Positions 11,760-23,780 of a stretch of 64,000 bases of DNA are shown piece by piece. The DNA is taken from assembly GCA_003996215.1 (NCBI GenBank), contig QJPP01007599.1:903898-967897 (forward strand), given 5' to 3'. The number at the start of each line of letters is the position of its first letter. Positions within the stretch are counted from its first letter, which is position 1. The position numbers and the translations under genes were made by a program. This stretch comes from Jaltomata sinuosa. Lineage: Eukaryota > Streptophyta > Magnoliopsida > Solanales > Solanaceae. The notes below the pieces were generated by a model. It was not told where the DNA came from and did no database searches. It saw only the letters and a program-made list of their open reading frames with translations.

Positions 11760-11891
11760 GACGTGACACACACGCGTAACACGCGTACACTAAACTAATT
11801 TGTATTAAAACTGTGAAAGACCTTATAATGTGATTTGAACTTCTTACCCTTCATTAAAGAAATGAAGGACTCCACAATAGACAAAATTATA
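11760..11891. repeat. Left arm of a long inverted repeat
   Basis: This stretch is the reverse complement, with divergence, of 19623-19760. The best-kept part is gaccttataatgtgatttga (11819-11838), found inverted around 19665-19690. The outer ends acgtgacacacacgcgtaac and, on the other side, ctacgtgtcttgcacgtt also correspond. With the 6.4-kb retrotransposon between them removed, the arms would bound a DNA element of about 1.6 kb. The target duplication was not determined. Confidence 0.65.
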
Positions 11892-12110
11892 TTTTCACTA
11901 ATTTTCTTCAATTAAGAATGAATTTTTCCAAAAAAAACGTGCAAACTTGAATTCCAAAAAAAAAAGGTGGATTGAAGACCCCCCAAAAAAGGTCAAAAAT
12001 ATCCAAAATAACGTCGGCTGAAGATCCAATTACTAATTATTTTAGGACTTTAAAATTAATTAAAGTCTTTATATTAGCCATAAAAAAAAGTTACAACAAA
12101 AATGACCGCA

Positions 12111-12297
12111 TGTATATATAATGTATCAATATTGTATAAAATTTATGTAATGTATTGATATTGTATAAATAATGTATAAACATGTATAGATATAGTATAA
12201 ATGATGTATAAACGTGTATCGATATTGTATAAATAGTTATATAATGTATATGTAATATATCAATATTGTATAAATGTATAAATGTGTATATATAGGG
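12111..12297. repeat. Degenerate AT minisatellite
   Basis: There are about six imperfect copies of a unit reading atgtatcaatattgtataaa with variable spacers. It lies inside the region bounded by the inverted arms. The rest of 11892-13042 has no gene or other recognisable feature. Confidence 0.75.
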
Positions 12298-12769
12298 GTG
12301 CTATGAGAGGTGAAAGACTATATTCTTTTCTCTCTTTTCTCAAACATTCACCAAGATTTTGATTAACCATAGTTAGCAGTGGGCAGTTGTATTGAACACT
12401 CACTCAGATTTGTAACTTTGTTAACAATTATATAGTTAAGAGACCTGTGAGAATGTGTAAAAGAATTTGAGAAAACTTCAATGAGTTTGGGAACTGACTT
12501 GTTAATCTATCGAATATAATTCCATCACAAAGTGCAACAACAATTAAAGAACTTGCAAGTTCGCTCGAGAAGAACTTGTTAATCCTATTGCAAGTACTTT
12601 GAATCCTGACCAACTCAAAACCTCCTTTAAATAGTCCTAAATTTTAGATATGAGCTCCTCTCAATATTTCGAATCTTTTGGTATATAATTCGCTCAAAAC
12701 GATTCATATTTGCGACACATCAAATTTTAAAAATTGAGTTATTCAAAAAGTTTTAACTGTTGAACATGA

Positions 12770-12852
12770 AAGAAGAAGAAAAAGAATAAGAAAAGGAAGG
12801 AAGAAAGAAAGAAAGAAGGAAGAAGAAGGAAGAGAAGAAGAAGCCATTAATG
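12770..12852 (+). repeat. GAA/GGAA-rich purine tract
   Basis: An almost pure purine strand with gaag, gaaa and ggaa repeats, followed by a second gaagaag patch at 12856-12880. It is a simple-sequence tract. Confidence 0.8.
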
Positions 12853-15663
12853 ACCGGAAGAAGAAGATCGAAGAAGAAGGATGATTTGGGGGAAAAATTA
12901 TGACCGAGTGGTCATTCTATGTAATTATCCTTAATAAATCATAAATGGGCTATATTTTGTGAAGAAATTATGACCAAGTAGACAGTTTGTATAATTATCC
13001 CTAAAAGAAAATAGTAAAAAATTCTTACGTAATATATAAATATGTCAAGACCTAATTTATAGGTCATGATGGCACCTACAAACCCCCCACCCCCAGTAGG
13101 CGAACCAATCTCCATAGCCCAGAATGGTTAGTAATGGGCCACTAGCTAACAGTTAAGCAAAAGAAATAATATAATCAAGCGGAAGCAAAGGAATAAGGTG
13201 AAAAGATAGATAACAGAAATATATAAACATATGCGGAAGCTAAACCAAACCCCAAAACCTGGTATCATACTATAGAGCCATAACTACACATAAGGAGTAC
13301 GAAGCATCCAAAAAAATATATACACAATGTCTCCGAGTAGTAACAGAGTGCATAGTACAAAAGATAAACTAAAGCTAAGCTCCGGTTTCCAAGAGCTCAC
13401 CCTCAGTCTGGATAGTCCAAAAGATCCCCCAAGCATGAATCCCACGATCTAGCAGTGATGGCCCACACCAGGATCTGCACCAGAAGATACAGAGTGTAGT
13501 ATGAGCATCAAAATTGCAAAGTAACTGGTACCCAGTAGGTATCACAGGCTGACTGGGCACATATAAGATAAAAGAGTAGTAACAAGCAGCATAGAAAATA
13601 ATTAATCACAGAAGGCAATGAAAAAGTACACGGAAGCTAGAACAGAAGTAATACAAGCAGGAACAACACATATGGCTAGCTAAAGAATACACATCAAAAA
13701 CGAAAGAAAGAAGTACGTACCCGGGATCCTCGCAACAACAAGTATATAAAGAAGAGTTTAGAAAGTAGAAGGTATACCGGTAACCTCAAATGGATAGAAA
13801 AAGAGAGAAAAGATAACGATAATCATGCTTGAATACAAGATATGATAACCCCAAATAGACATACAAATCTCAAGTCAGAATCCCATAGTTAAAAGCACAA
13901 AGCAATCTTAACAATCTCCAATCTCACTAGAAACCATAACAGGAGCCAATACTGCGATATAATAACAATAAGTCTAAGTATAATCCCACGGGCGCCCATA
14001 CACCCAAGGAGTACAAGAAAGAGAAGGCAAACCCTCCGGCAACCCATACTACCGGAGTGTACAATCAAAAAATAACAAACAAGGGTGGAACCTCACACAA
14101 ATGCATGATATGCTATGATATGCCAAGCCAAGTGTAACTGTAGTGTCAGTATGTTACCTCCTCCGGTTCTCCAAAGGTCCAATAAAGGCGGGACCCATGG
14201 AAGGACTTCTCCCGAGTACATCTATTCCGCCGTACACCCCTACCCCCGGTCACCTTTTTTCCCGTAGCACTTGGCCCGGAATGACAGGGTCCATGGAGGT
14301 CTACTCATAGACCACATACTACACTCTAACCTTAAAATATCAGTACGGAGTGCCACCGGAACCAAACTAGTACTCAAATGCTCAAAATGCTTGCTTGAAT
14401 TCCATCCATGTCTAAATCAATGGAATAAGTCTCATAAATCCCCTTCAAGGGTGCCCGAGCAAATCCGGGTCTAAAACAGTAGTAAATCAAGGCTGATACT
14501 CGGCTTTACCGAGTCTAATATCATTTCTCATTCATAACAGGGTCAATCTAGCACCTCAGTTCAACCGGGTCTAATATATAGTAGGAAAACTATAAAAAAA
14601 TCTTTCTTTTAACCTTCCTTACCCCAAGAAGATCCATTAAGGTGATTCCAAATCATTTCATAATCAATTTTATCAAAAATAGGCCCCACGGGCTATGCAA
14701 AATTTAAAAATCATCAAAAGAAGGCCCGAAGCCAAAACCATAGTAAAAGTTATGAAGAAAATCCTTTTATATGCATGATAATGGAATACTCAATCACAAT
14801 CAATAGCCCAACAGCTCACAATCAACCTATCGGCCCTGCACAGACTCCAATCGTTCTACAACACAGATAGTCAGCTCTAAAATAATAATAACGATGTCCT
14901 GGACTCAAGGACATTCCTAAACTCCCACCATCTATGTTCCAGAGTTCATATAAGGCCTCACAGGACTACAAGGGTGAATAGTGCATATACGACAAATACT
15001 ACAAACATCAGAGGAAGAAAAGTAATCGGACATGAATGAAGCGGTCAAGGTCTGTGGTACCAACTAGTAAATCCAACCCAAGGATGCCTATTAATACAAT
15101 TTTATCCTATATATGCAAAGTCTAAAGAGTTTAAATCGTAACCTACCTGTCGTTCGACGACAAGTTGCTGGGACAACGATATCCGAGCCTGAATCACTCT
15201 GAGAAGCTCTGAATGATAATCAAACTATCACAAATATAAATAATATATCAAGATGAGTCCAATGACATCCATATCGGTATAATAATAGCTGAGTCAAAAT
15301 TCAGGTCATTGACGAGCCCATGGGTCCCGCAACCCGAAGCCAGAAACACAGAAGTGCACAATGATCACCACACCCCAAGGTGTGCATGCTCAGATTTTTT
15401 AGAGAATTTAGCCAATGGAATTGGCTCAAACTAGCCAGCCCATTAAATGAATCAATGAAGAACTAAATGAGGGAAATTGAAGGATTAAAGCCTATAAAAC
15501 TTAACAATTATGATGGAGGAATGATCACGAGCAAGAAATATGCACCCCAACACCAAGAATTGATCAAATACAGAGTTTGGATGAGTTTTAAGTTTACAAC
15601 AATGGAGAAATCATTTTTTGGGTGAAGAAGACGAAGTTAAGAGTTTATATACTGCCCAGGGGT

Positions 15664-15735
15664 CCTTCATCGCGATCGCGAAGGGACCTCTCACGGTCGC
15701 GAGGACCACACTGGCTAGACCATCACGATCGCGAA
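15664..15735. repeat. GC-rich palindromic motifs (CGCGATCGCG type) in LTR
   Basis: The motifs tcatcgcgatcgcgaag, tcacggtcgcgaggac and catcacgatcgcgaag recur within 70 bp in an otherwise AT-rich LTR. The homologous stretch of the other LTR has more copies (18536-18720). The array is cut short here by the RNase H fragment that begins at 15736. Confidence 0.75.
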
Positions 15736-16014
15736 GTGAAGCTAGGCTGCCCATACTCACTGCCTTCCAACTCAAGGCATCCGCTACCATATTTTCCTTT
15801 CCCGGATGATATAGAATGGTGAAATCATAGTCCTTCAGTAACTCTATCCATCTCATCTGCCTCGAGTTCAGGTCTCGTTGACTCGTAATGTACTGAAGAT
15901 ACAATGGCGATGGATACCTTGCAATGAACTCCATATAAGTAGTGCCTTCAGATCTTGAGCGCGAAGACTATCTCCGCCAACTCTAAGTCATGAGTAGGGT
16001 AGTTGCGCTCGCGA
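15736..16014 (-). pseudogene. RNase H fragment of chromovirus pol embedded in an LTR
   Basis: On the minus strand the 5' side reads ERNYPTHDLELAEIVFALKI, then RHYLYGVHCKV with a Trp codon turned to stop. After a short scrambled stretch it reads QRDLNSRQMRWIELLKDYDFTILYHPGKENMVADALSWKAVSMGSLAS. This is the RNase H region of a Tekay-type pol. Both edges are abrupt: LTR sequence homologous to the other copy resumes at 15735 and 16015. Protein order shows that it is the segment that normally precedes the linker seen at about 17990. It was therefore probably moved from its own element, or a sister copy, by recombination or gene conversion. Confidence 0.85.
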
Positions 16015-16436
16015 ACGGAATCGTCGGATTTTGAATCTGATGGCCCAAAAGCTGACCAAAGTTATACTTCCAACTTAAAATGGCCTGAAAACAGAAAAAG
16101 CAACACAAAACCCATATCAAAAGTTCTCAGGGCTCAACTAAAGGTCCAACTAGACCAAACTCAACGCTCCGGAGCTAATGGAACTATCAAAATTTGATTC
16201 CGAGCATGATAGCTAAGAATTTTGACTAAAGTCAACGATATTCTAAGTTAAAGCTCTAAAATAGGCAAACGGCCAAAACAACCAAACGAATGACCAGGGC
16301 ACCGAACTACCGATCCCAGCAAGACATAAATGACCTAGGGCCGCTACAGGAAAGCTCTAATAATATAATGAATACATAAATGTGAAGATGACCGAAAGGG
16401 TCATCACAACATCCACTACTAAAAAGACTTTCTCTC

Positions 16437-16620
16437 GGTCAAGAAGAAGGGAGTACCTGAAGGCTCGAACAACTGTGGAAACCGAGCACGTAACTCACTC
16501 TCGGTCTCCCAAGTAGCCTCCTCGATCCCAAGATGCCTCCACTGAAATTTCACAACCGAATCTCCCTAGATCTCAATCTCCTTATATCTCTGGCCAGAAT
16601 AGCTATCGGCTCCTCAACAA
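16437..16620 (-). pseudogene. Chromodomain at the end of integrase
   Basis: The minus strand reads EEPIAILARDIRRLRSREI, a stop where the ORF ends near 16550, then FQWRHLGIEEATWETESELRARFPQLF. This is the Tekay-type chromodomain with the WRH and EATWE hallmarks kept. It ends shortly before the 3' LTR. Confidence 0.85.
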
Positions 16621-17994
16621 AGGATAATCTCTCATTTAATTGGATCGAATCCCAATTCAACACATGAGACTCATCTAGAACATACCGACATAACATCGAG
16701 ACATGAAAAATTGGGTGCACAGCTGAAAACATCAGAGGCAAAGCTAACATGTAGGCAACACTGCCAACCCTCTGAAGAATCTCAAACGGTCCAATGAACA
16801 TGGGGCTAAGCTTCCCCGCTGACCAAATCTCATCACGCCCTTCACGGGCGATACTCGAAGGAATACCAAGTCACCAATACTGAACTTCAAGGCACAAAGT
16901 GTACGATCAGCATAGCTCTTCTTCCTACTCTGGGCTGCTCTAAGTCTATCGTGCATCAAATGGACTCGGTCTAAGGATCCTCGAAGCAAATATGTACTCT
17001 GCGGTCTGGACTCTAAACCATCAAAACAACCAATTAGCGATCTGTTATGCCTACCATATAAAGCCTCAAAAGGTGCCATGCCGATGCTCGAATAGAAGCT
17101 ATTATTATAAGCAAACTCGGCCAAAGGCACAAACTGATCCCATGAACCTCCAAAGTCAAGAACACAGGCCCGAAGCATATCCCCCAGGACCTGAATAGTC
17201 CTCTCGAACTGGCCATATGTCTGAGGGTGGAAAGCAGTACTAAGCTAAACCTCTATACCCAAATATCACTGAATAGCCCTCCAGAACTGAGATGTGAACT
17301 GAGTGTCGTGGTCTGAAATGATATAAGTTGGGACCTCGTGCAAGCGAACAATCTCACGAAGATAGATCTGAGCTAACCTCTCTGCACCATAAGAAGTATG
17401 AACTGGTAAGAAGTGTGCTGACTTAGTCAGCCTATCAACAATCACCCATATGGAATCAAACCCACGAGAAGACGAGGCAAACCAACAACAAAGTCCATAG
17501 TAATCCCTTCCCACTTCCACTCGGGAATGGGAAGTCGCTGCATCAAACCACCAGGTCTCATGTGCTCAAACTTAACCTGCTGACAGTTCAAGCACCGAGA
17601 TACAAACTCTACTACATCCCGCTTCATACCGCTCCACTAGTAAAGTTGCCTCAAATCTCTATACATCTTTGCTGCGCCAGGATGAATGGAGTATCTAGAA
17701 TAATGCGCCTCACGAAGTATCAACTTAACCAAATCTCCAACCCTCAGAACACAAAGACGACTATCAAACCTCAGAATACCATCAGAACCCAGAGTAGCCT
17801 GGTTGGACTCACCCTGAACTACCTGATCACGAAGGTCACACAAACCCTGATCCTCAAACTGTCAACTCTGAATCTGATCAATTAGAGTGGAACGAACCTC
17901 AATACTGGCAAGAACTCTGCTAGGATCCGACAAGTCAAGCCTGACCAAATGGTTAGCCAAGGACTGGATGTCCAATCAATATCTCTCTCAGGTG
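16621..17994 (-). pseudogene. Integrase and upstream pol linker
   Basis: Minus-strand pieces in order are the linker LVRLDLSDPSRVLASIEVRS, the zinc domain (HYSRYSIHPGAAKMYRDLRQLY, then CLNCQQVKFEH), the core (MDFVVGLP, FDSIWVIVDRLTKSAHFLP, IISDHDTQFTSQFW and TFERTIQVLGDML-like text) and the C-terminal end with GVMRFG. Stops near 17640 and 17266 and frame changes near 17460 and 16800 break it. The core motif reads SDHDT where SDRGT is usual. It begins abruptly against LTR sequence at 17994/17995. Confidence 0.85.
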
Positions 17995-19406
17995 ACCAAT
18001 TTTATCCTATATATGCAACGTCCGATGACAAGCTGCTGGGACAATGATATCCTAGCCCGAATCACTCTGAGAAGCTCTGAATGATAATCAAACTATCACA
18101 AACATAAATAATATATCAAGATGAGTCCAACGACATCCATATCGCCATAATAATAGCTGGGTCAAAATTTAGGTCACCGATGGGCCCGTGGGTCTCGTAA
18201 CCTAAAGTCGGAAACGAAGAAGCGCACAATGATCACCACACCCCAAGGTGTGCATGCTCAGATTTTTGAGAGAATTTAACCAATGGAATTGGCTCAAACC
18301 AGCCAGCCCATTAAGAGAATCAATGAAGAACCAAATGAGGGAATTTGATGGATTAAAGCCGATAAAACTTACCAATTATGATGTAGGAACGATCACAAGC
18401 AAGAAATATGCACTCCAACACCAAGAATTAATCAAATACAGAGTTTGGATGAGTTTTGAGCTTACAACAATGAAAATATCGTAGTTTTGGTGAAGAAGAC
18501 GAAGTTCAGAGTTTATATACTGCCCATGGGTCCTTCATCGCGATCGCGAAGTGACCCCTCACGATCACGAGGACCACGCTGGCTAGACCATCACAATCGC
18601 AAGGACTGGCAACGCGGTCGCGAAGAACAAACGGGGAAGGGATTCATCACGATTGTGAAGAACAAGGGACCAGGTGCTTCATCGCGGTTGCGAGAGAGGA
18701 GGCTCGCGATCACGATTAAGGCCTAAGGCCTGCACCTGCAACTGCAAAATCTGCAATTTTTGAAAATTCAACAAGGCATTTCGGGCACAATAAAAAACTG
18801 ATATTCAAAAACCAATAATGTTAACAGAGTAAAAATGACATTCCGGACTCAATGGAATCCACTAAACTTTCATACGAGGTCGTTTTAGAGAAATATTAGC
18901 CCAAATCAACACTAACCAACAAGCAACCGAACACTCAAAATAAGCCTGAGATACCCGGGACCCAAACCAACCATCTACCTAACCCAAACTCAACATTCTG
19001 GAGTTGACAGAATTGTCGGATTTCGAATCTGACACTCTGATCATCGAAAGCTGACCAAAGTTACACTCCCAACTCCAAATGGCCTAAAAATAGAAGGATC
19101 AATACAAAACCCACATCGAAAGTTCTCAGGCCTCAACTAAAGGTCTAACTAGACCAAACTCAATGCTCCAGAGCTAACAGAACTGTCGGAATTTGAGTCC
19201 GAGCATGTTAGCTAAGAATGTTGACTAAAATCAACAATATTATATGTTAAGGCTCTAAAATAGGCAAACGGCCAAAATATCTAAACAATGACCAGGGCAC
19301 CAAACTACCGGTCCCAGCAAGCCATAAATGACCTAGGGCCGCTACAGCAAGGCTCTAACAGTACAATGAATGCGTAAACGCAAAGATGACCGGAAGGGTC
19401 ATCAAA
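17995..19406 (-). repeat. Truncated 5' LTR
   Basis: It is homologous to 15095-16408 except for the pol insert, plus a roughly 30-bp deletion after 18020. The inner half and the primer site are gone: aattttatcctatatatgca is fused directly to the pol linker. Confidence 0.85.
18536..18720. repeat. Array of CGCGATCGCG-like motifs in LTR
   Basis: At least eight GC-rich palindromic motifs occur within 185 bp: tcatcgcgatcgcgaag, tcacgatcacgagg, atcacaatcgcaagg, aacgcggtcgcgaag, atcacgattgtgaag, atcgcggttgcgag and ctcgcgatcacgatt. Several have decayed by transitions, as expected of methylated CG sites. The array lies about 690-870 bp inside the LTR on the minus strand. Confidence 0.75.
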
Positions 19407-19622
19407 AAATAATTAGGTCTTAACTTCAATAGCCTAAATAAAGGTAACCATCTTCAATATTCTAAATAAAAGGAAATAATTAAAAGATGTCCTAAATAAA
19501 AGGAAATAGTAAACATTTCTTCACGTAATATTTTTTAAAAGAAATAGTAAAAAATTCTGTAATATTTAAATAATTAGGGTTATACACAATAAATAAATAA
19601 TAATTTGAGAACGATAGTAAAT

Positions 19623-19760
19623 GACAATTTTGTCTATTGCAGAGTTTTATAATGAATGACAAAAAGTTCAAATCACATTATAAGGTCCTTCACAATTTTA
19701 ATCTAATATAGATATAGTAGATATAGGTATAAACTAGTTTCTACGTGTCTTGCACGTTAA
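19623..19760. repeat. Right arm of the long inverted repeat
   Basis: This is the inverted partner of 11760-11891: aagttcaaatcacattataa here corresponds to the gaccttataatgtgatttga block there. The end taaactagtttctacgtgtc is of a type often seen at the ends of plant DNA transposons. 19412-19622 is AT-rich with repeated cctaaataaaaggaaa segments and no gene; 19761-20171 shows nothing recognisable. Confidence 0.6.
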
Positions 19761-20176
19761 TACCATATCAATTATTAGCTAGTGCTTTGAATATTCAAAG
19801 TATAATTAGATAGTAATCTAGAGTGAATTTGCATATTAACCAATAGCTCAATTATAAGAATTTTTAATCCTTAAAGCCGTTATGCATGATAACATTTCAA
19901 TCCTATTGATTTTAGTCCTAAATGCACACATTGCATCAAATACACTTTACAAATAAATTCAACACATAGTGAACTTTAATTTACGACTTGAAAATTAGAT
20001 CCACTTCTTATCATACATGAAATATTACACCTTTCTCTTGATTGTCAGGATAAGTTAAATAATTCATTTCTAGTCTTATGTTTTTTTATTGATTGTCTAC
20101 ATGGGATATCAAAAATTTTACAAGAGTCCATTGAATTTCTTACTTAGTGATGTAGATTTTTTTTCCCTTATCATTT

Positions 20177-21503
20177 TGTCACGCCCCGAGCCTACATCCT
20201 GAACCCAACAACTTGCCCTCGTTGGCATAGCTATCATATACCTTGTCGAGGTATAAAACAAAATATAATTTAGGGATCCCAAAGCTGAACTCAAAGGCTA
20301 TAAATAATGAAGGAGTCGCCCTAACTGCGGATGATCCTATCCTACGGTAACAATGTAATTTTGGGGCATGTGTTGTATAAATTCATACCCGTCTCGATAC
20401 TAAATAATCCTCTCAAAACATAATATATGCTCATAACATAAGTCTTAAAATACTTTCTAAAAATCATGCTCAACTCAAAATATCGTATCACAAATATATC
20501 TATCTTTGTGATTCTTGGCTCTAAATCTCTTTAATTTTTCTGAACTTTAACTTGATACATAACTTCTTCCTTTTTCAAGATATGATATTAGCATAAAGAT
20601 TCTTTGCAAACTTTTCATGAACATACACTTGAAAACTTTAAATCAAATTTCATGAAAATCATGAATAATCAAGTAAATCATGAATAATCAAGTAAATCAT
20701 GAAATAAATTTCAACTTTAAGAATATTCGTAAATTTTGCTTGAAAACTCATTAGACATGTATTAGAAATCAAATCAAGAAGAAAGACTCCAAACTCATAG
20801 AATTATTACTAAAAATCATAGGACGTTCAAAGAATATCATCAAGAGACCAAGAATTAAACTCAAAGATTTCAACTCTTAAAAATCCTAACATGATTCAAG
20901 GCGTAAACAAAAAAATATAACTTGGTTATAGGGAGAACAGAATTCTCATACAAAAAGATTAGCTTTACATACCTGAGAAGTCGAGAAACTTGAAGAAGAT
21001 TGGACGGCACCTTGCTTGGAGATCCTAAGCTTTGATTTTCTTGAAAGTCTAGCCTTAGGTTTGGGAGAGGAGAAGAGGAAATAACTCATGGAAGTCTCAT
21101 CGATTTGGGGCTAAGTCGGGTTAAAATAATTGGGCTAGGGAAATTTTATAGGGGTGCAAGGACCAAAATTCCCCTAATTATAATTATGAATTGAAGAAAA
21201 TTTCGTTGGCAGGAGAGGTCAGTGGCGCCCCCCCCCCCCCAATGCACCATCACTACATGTGTGTCGCGCCTGCCATCACGCAGGCTAGGCAGTGAGCTCC
21301 TCCGTGGAGCTCCGCGATGCGGGCTCATCTCGGGGCTCTTCGGGTGCGATACACGGGCTACTTCTACGTCTACAAACTTGTTCTATGTACCGAAAAGCAA
21401 CTCAAATGATTTTTAATTGATTTATAGGTCTCAAAACTTGGTTTTTGAGCTCAAAATAATCTAGAAAATACTAAGGACATGAAAAAAAAATTGGGGTGTT
21501 ACT
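20177..21503 (-). mobile_element. Solo LTR (minus strand, tgtaacaccc type)
   Basis: It begins tgtcacgccccgag and ends ttggggtgttact, which on the minus strand is agtaacacccc, a chromovirus-like LTR start with its first base changed. The flanks cattt (20172-20176) and cgttt (21504-21508) differ by one transition and are probably the target duplication. No internal domain or second LTR is present, so recombination between LTRs has removed the rest. It contains a 12-base C run at 21229-21240 and a small tandem duplication (aatcaagtaaatcatga) near 20668-20702. Confidence 0.75.
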
Positions 21504-21508
21504 CGTTT

Positions 21509-23260
21509 CCTCTTTATATGTACCCAACATTAAATATAACATTTATTACATTAAATATTTTTATAATATGACTCAATTTTAAATATACCTCCTATATTTT
21601 AAAATCAAACACCTATACCAATATAATATAGAAATTCTACACTTACACCTTATATGAAGTATATTCGTAATTAAATATATTAAAACATAATTATTAAAAA
21701 TAAGAAGTTTTTATTAGATTTTTATCTTCAAAATTTTATAGAAATTCATAATAGTAATGACTGGATCTCCTTTATCCTATATATTTCCTTGAAAAAAATC
21801 TCATTCGTTTGAATTTGTTTGTCTTACTTTTTTAGTTTATTTTTTAAAAAAATGTCTCTTTTCCTTTTTAGCAACTCCTTAATTTTAACTTTTCACATAG
21901 CATTATAAGATCACAAGATTAAAAAATTTGTGCCAAGTCAAAATCAGACAAACAAACTGAAATAGAAGAAGTAATAAGCTTTTCAGCTTTTTAACTCATG
22001 CTCGTTGGTTTTGGCTAATAAGAGATTCTTCGTCGTAGAATCAAATTCTCATTTAATTGAAAATTGAAATAATGATTTTTCTAGTGATTATAAATTGTTA
22101 ATTTTTAAAATCCCAAGAAGATCACAAAGCAATAAAAATTAGAGCACGGTTATTGAATACCTCAAAATTGCTTCCTTGCTTAAGGAAAGGAACACGGCCT
22201 CCCCTGGCTCTTCCACCGTCTGGTCAAATTGAAACGTAAGAAGTAATTAGTTCCTATGTAGCATACTCCCTTGTTCAAGAAGATGAATTAATTATTTCAC
22301 GTCAAACTTTAATTTCTATCCAAAAATACATTTATATTTAAAGGTAAAAAGTAGACTAATCAAGAACTTGAATCTGAGACTTCTAGTAAAGGATAGAGGT
22401 ATCAATCCTTCCTGTTTATATATTAGTAATTCTAAAAAAAAAATAGTAATTCAAACTATGCATTTAAAGGAATAAAAAAACTCAATAACAAAATTCTAAC
22501 CATAACTAATCTTTTTATGATTAAACTACTTATCATTATATCGCATTTCATATCGAAATTATAGGAATAACTATTTTTATAATTCCAAACCCAAAATTAA
22601 TCCCAAACGTGCAAAAGCTAATAATAAAAGTGATATCTACATATCTACACGAAGGCAACCCATTAAGGCAAGAATCATGCATCGTCTAACAAAATAAACA
22701 TTTATAAAAGGGAAAAAGAAAAAAGAGAAAAGGAATGAACATGTCTCACCTTACACCTTATTCCAAATTCCAATCTGCCGATAACCAAGAGCTCATAGCT
22801 TAGAAGATGAGAAACCATTACATCATAGATGTTAATATAAGTTTTCACGAGAGAGAGAGAGAGAAATAATTTACTCCTACGCAAGACCTTGATGTAAAAC
22901 AAATCACCGTAAACTTCATTAGTTATCTTCAAATACGTTTCTCCAAATTTTATCTAACTCAAATTTATATTGCTTTCACTATTTACTTGGAACCTAAAAT
23001 TAGTCAAAGTGTCGTTGTCCAAACAATTAGATAACATGAGTTAAGTTCCTATTTCTACTATAACTTTTTATAGTATATTATTGTCCAAAGTAATGAAATA
23101 ATCAAGGATATAAAAGTCGTTCAATATTTGAAGGACTGTTTGGTTAACTAACATTTATATATATGCCTTTAATATAATATGGATATAGATAGACTAGATA
23201 CAAAGCCCGTATCACCATGGCCCCACTATATGTTACTTTTTCTGTTTCAATTTATGTGAC
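21509..23260. other. AT-rich intergenic DNA with a short GA microsatellite
   Basis: No gene or element was recognised. A (GA)8 run lies at 22849-22864. Small ORFs here lack any family resemblance. A text beginning ctgtttcaatttatgtgaca at 23239 resembles a dispersed Solanaceae repeat, but no borders were found. Confidence 0.5.
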
Positions 23261-23264
23261 ACAG

Positions 23265-23780
23265 ATAGAATTTAGAATTAATCAATTTTTTTATACTTCA
23301 TATGTTTTAAAATATTTTAAATTGTTGATTATTGTGATTTATAATAATTTTTATATAATTCTTAAATATATTACATATTAAAAAAGTAGGAGAAATAAAT
23401 TAAAATGGAGAGATTTTAAAAAAAAAAACTGCCACAAAATGAATAAGTTATACGAAAGAAATTGTAGGCACATGAACAGAGTAAAGAGAAATGGAATTAA
23501 CATCAAAATTTAAAGGATGGGGTCCACAAGTATTGAAGAAAATCAAACAAATGCAAAGTGAACCAGAAAGACTGAATAGGAAATGATGGTGGGCCCACTA
23601 TAGGAAAGCTCAATAATTTCGGCTTAAAAAGCTACACATATGCTGGTTATTTTGTCCAATAATGAGAAGGTACCCATATAAAGCAGATACATACAATTTC
23701 CTTAAACCACATAAATTGTAAAGTACCCAAAACACCCCTGGCTAGGAAGCAGGCATGTCGTCCAAGACTTACTTCCGTAG
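23265..23780. repeat. Further copy of the left-end repeat family
   Basis: The text from ttttaaaatattttaaattg through taaattaaaatggagag (about 23300-23420) parallels 725-870. The text agcaggcatgtcgtccaaga (23744-23763) parallels 893-912. The next retrotransposon is inserted just after this core. Confidence 0.55.

Larger units (their letters stand above)
13043..16408 (-). repeat. 3' LTR (3.4 kb) containing a pol fragment
   Basis: Bases 15095-15735 and 16015-16408 match 17995-18605 and about 19012-19406 of the other LTR. 13043-15094 has no partner because the other copy is truncated. At 15736-16014 a pol fragment replaces about 400 bp of LTR sequence. The minus-strand LTR start is tgtgatgaccc at 16408, preceded by a short purine-rich stretch (about 16409-16420) that would be the polypurine tract. 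Confidence 0.85.
13043..19406 (-). mobile_element. Rearranged chromovirus with very long LTRs (minus strand)
   Basis: The plus strand begins tgtcaagacc at 13043 and ends gggtcatcaaa at 19406, where the other copy (16408) ends gggtcatcaca. The 5-bp duplication aaata at 13038-13042 and 19407-19411 is exact, so both outer ends are real. Read on the minus strand the order is partial 5' LTR (19406-17995), the pol linker, integrase and chromodomain (17994-16437), then a 3' LTR (16408-13043). Gag, protease, RT and most of RNase H are missing, as are the inner half of the 5' LTR and the primer site. A piece of RNase H lies inside the 3' LTR. The chromodomain and integrase resemble the Tekay type. Confidence 0.9.

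Noticed and set aside
21229..21240. Run of 12 C as a telomeric or G-quadruplex feature
   Set aside because: A lone homopolymer inside a solo LTR without repeat structure; probably slippage.
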